From Bacteroidota bacterium (GTDB taxonomy: Bacteria > Bacteroidota > Bacteroidia > Bacteroidales > SZUA-534), in contig QKGS01000069.1 of NCBI GenBank assembly GCA_003250355.1, forward strand, positions 85,411-149,410: a DNA stretch of 64,000 nucleotides. Reading direction: 5' to 3'. Below, piece by piece: positions 18,554-26,881 of this stretch. A model generated the notes under the pieces. It saw only the letters and a program-made list of their open reading frames with translations. It did no database searches and had not been told where the DNA came from. Position 1 is the first letter of the stretch; each line of letters begins with the position of its first letter. The position numbers and the translations under genes were made by a program.

Positions 18554-20296
18554 ATGAAGAATATTGCCACTATTATACTATTACTGTTAACAGTATTTTG
18601 TAATGCACAAAAACCCAATGTTGTACTTATACTTATTGATGATATAAGCCATTATGGGGTATCGGCTTATGGAGCTAAGGCTGTAAATTCACAAAAGGGG
18701 CATTTTGAAAATGCAGCAATACAGACGCCTGAAATAGACAAACTTGCCGAGCGGGGCATTATTTGCACTCATGCATATACTTACCCACTTTGCGAAGCTA
18801 CCCGCATAGCTTTAATGAGTGGAAAGGTTAACAATCGTAATTATTTGCAATGCAAATCGCAACACGCCTCTGACATAACTTTTGGCGATGTTTTTCAACG
18901 TGCCGGATACGCTACCGGAATGTTTGGAAAATGGAAACAAACACGTGGGACAAAAGAAATTGCGGGAGAAAAATACATATATGAATTTGGGTGGGACGAA
19001 TTTACCTGCTTCGATGTAACCATGGAGGGGCAACGTTTTATTAACCCTAACCTTGTGGTAAATGGTGAGACAGTAAACTACAATAATAGAACCGATACTG
19101 ATCCTGAAACCGGGCGTCGTTGGTATGGTCCCGATATTTGTAACCGCCACGCTATCAACTTTATTGAAAAACATAAAGACGAGCCATTTTTTCTATATTA
19201 TCCCATGTTGCTTATTCACGACGACCATAAACCAACCCCCGATACAAAACCAAACACGATATTCGACAATTTTGATGAAGCAAACCACAACAGAGACGGA
19301 CATACAGGCGACGACCCCAAATATTTGCCCCATATGGTGGCTTATATGGATAAACTTATAGGAAACATTGTAAATAAAATAGATGAACTGGGGCTGAGAG
19401 ATAATACTCTTATTGTAGTTATGGGCGATAACGGAACTAAAGAAACATTTAGTTATACTTTGGCGAATAATACTACTTATCCGGCACGTAAGGGAGGCAA
19501 TGCCGATAATGGGATACACGTACCTCTTATTTTAAATATGCCTAGTGCAATAAAGCCTTACGGCAAATACGAGGGATTAGTTTATGTAACCGATATATTT
19601 CCAACATTGGCCGAAGCCTGCGGAATAATAATACCCAATAAAGACCAAATAGATGGCATTAGCTTTTGGCCACAAACGCAGAATGTAAATACCGAACACC
19701 GAAATGTTATATATAGTTGGTATAATGGTAATAACCCATATACAAGTACTGAAACGATATTGGAATATGCATTTACAAAAGATTACAAAAGATATGCACC
19801 ATCAATGAATTACCATGAAGGTAGATTCTTTGACCTTAGAACCGATATTCTTGAGCGTTTCGGTGAAAACTATGTAGAATTAAAATGGGGACTACGCCGT
19901 TACAGCGGTTTAGATATTAATTATTTGACTCCTGAACAAAAACAGGCTTACATTATGCTTGGTAAAATTTTGGATGATAACAGGTACGTAAAGGTTAATA
20001 AGCTCGAAATATCGGCTCACGAAAAAAGTATTAAACCGGGCAACTACATCGACCTTTCATGCAGTATAATACCTGCCAATGCTACACGCAACAATGTTAT
20101 TTGGGTAACAGATAATTCCAACATTGCAACTATCGACAAATTTGGACGATTGTATGCTCACAAAAATGGAAAAGTAACGGTATCGGTCTATTCATGGGAC
20201 GATGCAGAACCTTTATCGGCTAATATGGAACAAACTTATAAAACCACAGGAATTTCTGATAGTATTTCGATTATAGTATCGGAACAAGAATATTAA
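18554..20296 (+). CDS. S1-family sulfatase with C-terminal Big_2-like domain
   Basis: Secreted or periplasmic sulfatase (580 aa) with a signal peptide ending in FCNAQ. The N-terminal metal site is in VVLILIDDISHYG. The formylglycine site is C-x-A-x-R (LCEATRIALMSG), an accepted variant of CxPxR; it needs an anaerobic or FGE-type maturase not seen in the window. GDNGTKETF forms the second metal/sulfate site. After about residue 480 comes an Ig-like Big_2 domain (VNKLEISA...SNIATIDKFGRLYA), unusual on a sulfatase. The enzyme could desulfate algal galactans, given the agarases nearby, but the substrate is inferred. Confidence 0.88.
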   Translation: MKNIATIILLLLTVFCNAQKPNVVLILIDDISHYGVSAYGAKAVNSQKGHFENAAIQTPEIDKLAERGIICTHAYTYPLCEATRIALMSGKVNNRNYLQCKSQHASDITFGDVFQRAGYATGMFGKWKQTRGTKEIAGEKYIYEFGWDEFTCFDVTMEGQRFINPNLVVNGETVNYNNRTDTDPETGRRWYGPDICNRHAINFIEKHKDEPFFLYYPMLLIHDDHKPTPDTKPNTIFDNFDEANHNRDGHTGDDPKYLPHMVAYMDKLIGNIVNKIDELGLRDNTLIVVMGDNGTKETFSYTLANNTTYPARKGGNADNGIHVPLILNMPSAIKPYGKYEGLVYVTDIFPTLAEACGIIIPNKDQIDGISFWPQTQNVNTEHRNVIYSWYNGNNPYTSTETILEYAFTKDYKRYAPSMNYHEGRFFDLRTDILERFGENYVELKWGLRRYSGLDINYLTPEQKQAYIMLGKILDDNRYVKVNKLEISAHEKSIKPGNYIDLSCSIIPANATRNNVIWVTDNSNIATIDKFGRLYAHKNGKVTVSVYSWDDAEPLSANMEQTYKTTGISDSISIIVSEQEY

Positions 20297-20460
20297 CATC
20301 TGATTTTTCTCATGTTAATTATTAAATCATACATATATATTGCAATAGTTTACATTAATTTATAAAAATGCACTTTTTTACATAGGGTATTTTATGTTTT
20401 ATTCGTCTAAATAAAAAATGTATTTACCCTTAGAGGTAATAAGGTTTAAAAAATTTACAA

Positions 20461-21186
20461 ATGAATTTATATTTACCGTCGTTTATACTTCTTGCAATAT
20501 TTATAAATATTTCGGGTTACTCACAGCAGAGTAGTATTTACAATGAAGTAAAAGAGTATTATGGTGTCGACCCTTCGTTGGTTAACGGGCGTTATTTCGA
20601 AAACACCTACTTCAGAGATAAAGGTCACCCGTTTTTTTTAACAAATGAATTTTCTGACGGCACTATTCTACTTAATGGGAAGCAATATTACAATCAGAAA
20701 ATAATGTACAATATATATGACCAAAATATTGTACTCCAAAGTAACAATGGAAATAATAGCGTTGCATATTTACCCCCTCTCGATTTTGTTAATGAATTTA
20801 CAATTGGCAGCAAACTTTTCAGAAAATATATAATGCCCGATAAAAGCATAGCTTTATACGAGGTAGTATACGACGGGAATATTAAATGCTTGAATTATTG
20901 GAGTAAAAACCGTAGCGAATCAGATCATGCTTCTATTATGGCACATACATATAGCGACGAAAAGCGAAAATCATACATATATATTAACAATATTCACTAT
21001 AAGTACAATTCAACAGCTACTTTCGTAAAAATATTCCCCAAAGAACAGCGCAAGGCAATTAAAACATTTATTAAAAGCAATTCAATAAATGTAAAATTTT
21101 CGCAAAACGATAAAATGGCTTTATTATTAAGTTATTGTGAAACATTAATTAACAACAGGGTAAGTAGTTATCCTCAAAGCAAATAA
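20461..21186 (+). CDS. secreted protein of unknown function, STN-receptor locus
   Basis: 241 aa with a clear signal peptide (MNLYLPSFILLAIFINISGYS). I do not recognise a family. The mature part has Tyr/Asn-rich short strands, a 'NGRYFENTYFRDKGHPFF' start and a lysine-rich C-terminal helix ('FPKEQRKAIKTFIKSN'). It ends 4 nt before the STN TonB-dependent receptor and has the same 'GYSQQ' signal cleavage region. It is therefore very likely the first gene of that operon and may be a periplasmic or surface accessory of the receptor. Confidence 0.65.
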   Translation: MNLYLPSFILLAIFINISGYSQQSSIYNEVKEYYGVDPSLVNGRYFENTYFRDKGHPFFLTNEFSDGTILLNGKQYYNQKIMYNIYDQNIVLQSNNGNNSVAYLPPLDFVNEFTIGSKLFRKYIMPDKSIALYEVVYDGNIKCLNYWSKNRSESDHASIMAHTYSDEKRKSYIYINNIHYKYNSTATFVKIFPKEQRKAIKTFIKSNSINVKFSQNDKMALLLSYCETLINNRVSSYPQSK

Positions 21187-21190
21187 AAGT

Positions 21191-23944
21191 ATGAGGATAA
21201 TATTATTAGCACTGGCTATTTTGATAATTGCAACTAAAGGGTATTCACAACAGCCTGTCAAAACATTTAGCGGCAGCTACACTCAAACTCCGTTTGTCGA
21301 TTTTGTAACCGACGTGGAATCGAAAACCGATTACCGATTTTTTTTTAAAAATGATATTGTCGACAGCATTTATGTAAATATATCCGGCAGTAATATGAAA
21401 CTCGACAGTGTATTGTTTAAAACGTTAATTAAGAACCGATTGTATTATTACATAGCCAATAATAGCGTAATAATATACGATGGATATAAAATTGTAGAAC
21501 AAATTGATGGTAACAATATTAGCGTTGCAAAAAAAGAGACAAAAATTGAAAGCGAGAATCAAACCACTCAGGACAGATATGAACAAAGCAAAGTAAAGGC
21601 TGAAAATGAACTAATTGTAGTAGGCAGTAAACTTGAATCGGTTATAGGTATGCCTTATATTGTAAGCGGGCGTGTAATTGATGAGGAAACAGGTGAACCG
21701 GTAATAGGTGCTACATTGTATGTTGAAGAGCTGAAAATAGGTGCTGCTACCGACTACGACGGATATTTTAACTTAACACTAAAAACCGGAAAGTATTCGG
21801 TTGAGCTTAAATCAATGTCAATGGGAAGCAAGAATTTCTTTTTGCAAGTTTACTCATCGGGTAAAATTGATTTGCAAATGAAGAAAGAACTTATTGCAAT
21901 AAATGAGGTTCAAATATTTGCCGACCGACACGACAATGTTCGCGGAATGCAGATGGGTTTTGAACGTATGTCGTCGAAAACCATAAAAGAAATTCCGGTA
22001 GTTATGGGTGAAAAGGACTTGCTTAAAGTTGCCCAAATGTTACCCGGGGTACAGAGTGCAGGCGAAGGCTCTTCCGGTATTATAGTACGAGGAGGAACGG
22101 CTGACCAAAATTTATTTTACATAAATAAAATACCTATTTACAATACTTCTCATTTGTTTGGTTTTTTTACAGCGTTTAGTTCTGATATAGTAAACGATTT
22201 TTCACTTTATAAGAGTAATATTCCGGCTGAGTATGGAGGTCGTATTTCATCAATATTCGATATATCGACACGACAGGGTAATAAAAAGAACTTCTATGCC
22301 AAAGGAGGAATTAGCCCGGTAACTGCCCATGTATCGGCCGAAGGACCTATTGTTAAAGATAAATGCACATATGTTGCAAGCTACAGGGGTACTTATTCCG
22401 ATTGGTTGCTGTCGAAAGTTAGTAACGAAGATTTAAAAAGAAGCACGGCTGCTTTCTACGATGTTAGTGCAAGTGTTAACACTATGATAAATGATAAAAA
22501 CTCCCTAAAGGTATTTGGATACAACAGTAACGATAATTTTTCATTAGCTGCCAAAAACGATTATCGATACTCAAATATGGGAGGATCGGCGAGTTTAAAA
22601 CACTTTTTCTCACCGAAGCTAAATGGTGATTTTGCAATAGTTCATAGCGAATACAATTTTTCGCAAAACGATAAAAACAATGTTTCGGAAGCCTATTCGC
22701 ACAATTATGTGTTGTCGCACAGCGAAGCAAAAGCCGATATGAATTATATGCTACCCAGTAATCATAAACTGTCATTTGGCGGAAGCAGTATTTTGTATAA
22801 TTTGAACCGTGGCGATATATTACCATATAATGAGGAATCGACCAGAATACCGGTTGCTTTAGGCAAGGAAAAAGGGATAGAAACAGCCGTATATGCATCG
22901 GACGAATTTAGTGTAATAGGGGCATTAAGTATGATGGGAGGACTTAGAATAAGTCATTACATATTTTTTTCACAAAAGCCTGTTAACCAATATTTTTCGA
23001 ACTCGGAATATAGCGAAGAAAACGTTAACGGGTCGTTGGGAAAAATATCAAAATCGTATTTCAGCATAGAACCTCGTGTGGCATTAAACTATATGCTGTT
23101 TGAGAATACGTCGCTAAAGGCTTCGTACAACCGAATGGCACAGAATATATTTGTACTTAGTAATACTATAGCCATGTCGCCCACCGACCAATGGAAACTG
23201 GCCGATTATTACATTAAACCACCTGTGAGCAATCAGCTTTCGTTTGGTGTGTATCAAAACTATAAAGGATTAGAAGCATCGGCCGAAGTTTATGGAAAAA
23301 AAACCAAGAATATAGTGGAGTATAAAGACGGAATAGACTTTATATCGGAGAATCCGGTTGAGATGCTTTTACTACAAGGAGAGCAAAAAGCTTATGGTTT
23401 AGAATTTATAATAAAGCGGAAAACAGGCAAGCTAACAGGATGGTTATCATACACATACTCACGCTCGTCGGTTCTTGTAGATAGCGAAATAGAAGGGAAC
23501 TCTATAAATTTTGGAAAACCATATTCATCGAATTATGATATTCCACATAGTTTGAATCTGGTATCGAACCTGAGAGTTAACAGACGTGTGAGCTTCTCAA
23601 CCAATGTGGTTTATAGTACCGGACGACCGGCTACATACCCCACTTCAGCGTACTATTTTGAAGGTATGCAGTTTATTGCTTATTCTGAAAGAAACGAATA
23701 CCGTTTGCCCGATTATTTTAGAGTCGATTTTTCAATAAATATGGAAGGAAACCTTAATCGCAAAAAATTTATTCACAGCAGTTGGATGCTTAATGTATAT
23801 AATGTAACCGGCCGCAAAAATGCTTATTCGGTTTATTTTGAATCGGAAGATGGGAATATACAAGGCAAAAAATTGTCGGTTTTTGGTACTCCAATAGTTA
23901 CATTGTCGTGGAATTTTAAATTAGGGAATTATGTTAGCGATTAA
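21191..23944 (+). CDS. TonB-dependent receptor with STN and carboxypeptidase-like domains
   Basis: 917-aa outer-membrane receptor. Order: signal peptide; STN domain (about residues 25-95, 'PFVDFVTDVESKTDYRFFF'); a spacer; a CarboxypepD_reg-like beta-sandwich (about 155-230, 'VSGRVIDEETGEPVIGATL'); plug domain ('IIVRGGTADQNLFYINKIP', 'IPAEYGGRISSIFDI'); and a C-terminal beta-barrel ending in an aromatic-rich strand (TLSWNFKLGNYVSD). STN domains usually signal to an anti-sigma factor or mark secretin-like receptors; no sigma/anti-sigma pair is adjacent. It overlaps the DUF4249 gene by 14 nt. The ligand is unknown; it lacks a SusD partner, so it is not a classical SusCD pair. Confidence 0.88.
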   Translation: MRIILLALAILIIATKGYSQQPVKTFSGSYTQTPFVDFVTDVESKTDYRFFFKNDIVDSIYVNISGSNMKLDSVLFKTLIKNRLYYYIANNSVIIYDGYKIVEQIDGNNISVAKKETKIESENQTTQDRYEQSKVKAENELIVVGSKLESVIGMPYIVSGRVIDEETGEPVIGATLYVEELKIGAATDYDGYFNLTLKTGKYSVELKSMSMGSKNFFLQVYSSGKIDLQMKKELIAINEVQIFADRHDNVRGMQMGFERMSSKTIKEIPVVMGEKDLLKVAQMLPGVQSAGEGSSGIIVRGGTADQNLFYINKIPIYNTSHLFGFFTAFSSDIVNDFSLYKSNIPAEYGGRISSIFDISTRQGNKKNFYAKGGISPVTAHVSAEGPIVKDKCTYVASYRGTYSDWLLSKVSNEDLKRSTAAFYDVSASVNTMINDKNSLKVFGYNSNDNFSLAAKNDYRYSNMGGSASLKHFFSPKLNGDFAIVHSEYNFSQNDKNNVSEAYSHNYVLSHSEAKADMNYMLPSNHKLSFGGSSILYNLNRGDILPYNEESTRIPVALGKEKGIETAVYASDEFSVIGALSMMGGLRISHYIFFSQKPVNQYFSNSEYSEENVNGSLGKISKSYFSIEPRVALNYMLFENTSLKASYNRMAQNIFVLSNTIAMSPTDQWKLADYYIKPPVSNQLSFGVYQNYKGLEASAEVYGKKTKNIVEYKDGIDFISENPVEMLLLQGEQKAYGLEFIIKRKTGKLTGWLSYTYSRSSVLVDSEIEGNSINFGKPYSSNYDIPHSLNLVSNLRVNRRVSFSTNVVYSTGRPATYPTSAYYFEGMQFIAYSERNEYRLPDYFRVDFSINMEGNLNRKKFIHSSWMLNVYNVTGRKNAYSVYFESEDGNIQGKKLSVFGTPIVTLSWNFKLGNYVSD

Positions 23945-25085
23945 ATCAAAATACTTATTAATACTTTCAATAGTGCTAATTGCCGGGTGTATTGAAGACT
24001 ATACACCGCAGTTGAACGAAACAGTTGAAAAACTTGTAGTAGACGGGTCAATAATTAAAGGCGAGCAAACACAGAGGGTAGTTATATCACGTTCAACATC
24101 GGTGTACAATGCTCAATTTATTCCTGAAAGTGGTTGCTATGTATGGGTACTAAACAGCAACGGCAACCAGTTTCTGTTCAATGAAACAGAGCCGGGCGTA
24201 TATACTGCCGATATTCCTCAAAACGAACTGGCATTTAATACAGAGTACACTTTGTATATAACCACTCCCGATGGTAATGAATATGAATCGGAAACCGAAA
24301 CAATACTTGAAAGCCCCGAGGTGAGTGATATATATTACGAGAGAACCTCTAACAGCGACTGGGGCGAGGGTAGTAGCGACGGGCTTCAATTTTATGTCGA
24401 TTTATATGCAAACAATTATAAAGCAACTAGTTACCGGTGGGTTGTTGAGGAGACTTGGGAGCATAGAGCTTTTTATGAAGCTCCTTATATGTTAGACGCA
24501 AAAAATGACTCAATAATTGAAATGTCTACAGTAGACTCTTTAACTATTTGCTATTCCACTCAATTAAGTAACAATATTTATACTGCTTCAACTGAGAATC
24601 TTTCAAAGAATGAAAAAAAGAAGGCAGAAATAAATTATGATAAAATAGAGAATAGAAAATTTAATTACAACTACAGCATTCTTATTAAACAATATTCTCT
24701 TAATGAAAATGCTTATAACTTTTGGAATCAAAATCAAAAACAGAATATTAATACAGGTGGATTATATCAAAGTCAACCAAGCCATAGCGTAAGTAATATA
24801 AACAATATAAGCAATAAGAAAGAGATTGTTTTAGGATTTTTTTGGGCTTCATCTTTTACTGAAAAACGTTTTATTTTAGAGAATAAGTACTTTTATTCTT
24901 TGCAATTTTGTAAAGCTGATACTGTGGATAGGAATAAATTAGGTATATATTCAAAGAACTTATACTTAACAGTATTGGGCGCATATGAGGATGGTAAATC
25001 AATATTAGGTATTCCAGAATCTCAAACTTGCATTGACTGTCGGCTAAATGGCGGAACCATTATAAAACCCGATTTTTTCAAATAA
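23931..25085 (+). CDS. DUF4249 lipoprotein
   Basis: 384 aa with a lipobox (LIAGC). The mature part starts 'IEDYTPQLNETVEKLVVDGSI' and ends 'CIDCRLNGGTIIKPDFF'. Both are typical of DUF4249, a Bacteroidota lipoprotein family regularly encoded next to TonB-dependent receptors of the type just upstream. The 14-nt overlap with the receptor gene indicates translational coupling. Family members are presumed surface or periplasmic partners of the receptor; molecular function unknown. Confidence 0.82.
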   Translation: MLAIKSKYLLILSIVLIAGCIEDYTPQLNETVEKLVVDGSIIKGEQTQRVVISRSTSVYNAQFIPESGCYVWVLNSNGNQFLFNETEPGVYTADIPQNELAFNTEYTLYITTPDGNEYESETETILESPEVSDIYYERTSNSDWGEGSSDGLQFYVDLYANNYKATSYRWVVEETWEHRAFYEAPYMLDAKNDSIIEMSTVDSLTICYSTQLSNNIYTASTENLSKNEKKKAEINYDKIENRKFNYNYSILIKQYSLNENAYNFWNQNQKQNINTGGLYQSQPSHSVSNINNISNKKEIVLGFFWASSFTEKRFILENKYFYSLQFCKADTVDRNKLGIYSKNLYLTVLGAYEDGKSILGIPESQTCIDCRLNGGTIIKPDFFK

Positions 25086-25092
25086 TAAACCA

Positions 25093-26817
25093 ATGAAAAA
25101 ACTATTTATAATTACATTTATTCTGTTTAATGCTTTATGTATGTACAGCCAATCACATAAAGCAATACTCAATTCTGTATTTTTAACAGAGAGTATAACG
25201 CTTAGAACCACTTATGTTGCAGGTGAAAATATTCTGTTTAGTGCGGCATATATTACAACTCCAAAATTCTCGGAAATAGCAGGAAATATTATTGCAGGCT
25301 CAATTCAACAGTATGACTCTACAATTACTCCATTCGACTGGAGTAAAATATTATATGTCGAAATTATTGATAATAACGGGAAACCATATCTCCAAAAAAA
25401 GTTTACAATTGAAAACGGTAAAACTGACGGCATATTGAAAGTTCCGGATAATATTAATTCCGGTATATATTTTATAAAAGCATACACCCGATATATGCAG
25501 AATTTTAGTACAAATAAGTACGGCTATAAACAAATATTAATAGTTAACCCCGATGCAGTAGGCACTATTTTAACTTCAAATGATTCTTCTGTTACAATAG
25601 AAACCACTGGGCAATACACAAACAATATATCTATTGAATTAAACAGTTCTAACATTAAAACCCGAAGTAAAGCCGAAGTATCTTTATTAAGCAAACTCCC
25701 TGTAAATGAATTTATTAATACCGTAGCAGCAGTGAAAAAAGGAGCTAACAATGCTATTACCAACCCATTGATTTTTGCAACAAGTAAAGCCTCAATAGAT
25801 TCAATAAAATATATGCCAGAAATATTCTCATCATATATAAGCGGCACTGTGTACAATAAAACAGATAATACTTTCCAATCGAATGTTCCTGTTTATTTGA
25901 GTTTTTTAGGAAACAATGCAAAGCTATTGGCATATAACACCAATGAAGCGGGTGAATTCTTTTTCCCGTTTCCGGAGTCGTTCCGAACCAATGAATTTTT
26001 TATAAGTGCCCAAGCCGACAATAAAAAATTAAACATTGAGTTTAATGAAAACTGGTGCAAAAAACCTGTACATATTAATATCGAAGATATTATTTTATCA
26101 AATAGTGAACTAATTATTGCAAATGAATTGAGTGTTAACAGCCAATTACTTAAAAAATTCGATAAAGAAAAACAAGAAAAGCAACACTTTGCTAACGATT
26201 CTGTGAAAAAATTCTTCTACGGGACACCCGATAAGATATATACAACTCAAAAATACATTGACCTTCCTAATATTGAAGAGTTTATATATGAGGTAGTTAA
26301 AGAATTTTCTGTTCTTCACAAAAAAGATGAACCATACCTTTCCATGAAAGATAAAAATACATTTCGCAATTACCCGCCACTCACTTTGGTCGATAATGTT
26401 CCAATAATGTTAAAAACACTGCTTGCAATAGATATGAAAAAAGTTAAGCAATTGGAAATTATTAACGGAGGCTATATTATTGGCGATTTAAAATATTGTT
26501 CTGTTATAAATGTTATAACCAATAACAGCGACTTTGCCGGTATTACCCTTCCGGAAAATGCTATGTTTTTCAACTATAATCTACCCGGAAAAAGCTATTC
26601 ACACGAATTAAAAACAGACAACCCTGCCAATAAAGGGAGAATACCCGATTTAAGAAATACTCTGTATTGGAATTCCGATATTCAATTTATAAATAACAGT
26701 TCTTCCATTTCATTTTACACATCCGATATTACAGGTGAGTACCAAATAATTGTTCAATCTGTTTCAAAAATAACAGGCAATGTCTCTTATTCTGTTAAAG
26801 AGTTTGTTGTACATTAA
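25093..26817 (+). CDS. MG2-like secreted protein of the STN-receptor locus
   Basis: 574 aa with a signal peptide ending in CMYSQ. The first part ('ITLRTTYVAGENILFSAAY', 'GIYFIKAYTRYMQNF') looks like the macroglobulin MG2-type beta-sandwich that many Bacteroidota envelope proteins carry upstream of a TonB plug-like region. A second segment ('GTVYNKTDNTFQSNVPVYLSFLGN') resembles a carboxypeptidase-regulatory sandwich. It starts 7 nt after the DUF4249 gene, so it is the fourth gene of the locus. No catalytic motif seen. Function unknown. Confidence 0.65.
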   Translation: MKKLFIITFILFNALCMYSQSHKAILNSVFLTESITLRTTYVAGENILFSAAYITTPKFSEIAGNIIAGSIQQYDSTITPFDWSKILYVEIIDNNGKPYLQKKFTIENGKTDGILKVPDNINSGIYFIKAYTRYMQNFSTNKYGYKQILIVNPDAVGTILTSNDSSVTIETTGQYTNNISIELNSSNIKTRSKAEVSLLSKLPVNEFINTVAAVKKGANNAITNPLIFATSKASIDSIKYMPEIFSSYISGTVYNKTDNTFQSNVPVYLSFLGNNAKLLAYNTNEAGEFFFPFPESFRTNEFFISAQADNKKLNIEFNENWCKKPVHINIEDIILSNSELIIANELSVNSQLLKKFDKEKQEKQHFANDSVKKFFYGTPDKIYTTQKYIDLPNIEEFIYEVVKEFSVLHKKDEPYLSMKDKNTFRNYPPLTLVDNVPIMLKTLLAIDMKKVKQLEIINGGYIIGDLKYCSVINVITNNSDFAGITLPENAMFFNYNLPGKSYSHELKTDNPANKGRIPDLRNTLYWNSDIQFINNSSSISFYTSDITGEYQIIVQSVSKITGNVSYSVKEFVVH

Positions 26818-26881
26818 GCACTCATATGTTATATTTATAAGTGTTTAATTAAATGAAGCGGATTTACTTAAAATAAAACAG

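Noticed and set aside
20292-20319. ATTAACAT / ATGTTAAT hairpin after the sulfatase
   Set aside because: AT-only 8-bp stem without a T-run and overlapping the stop codon; not a convincing terminator.
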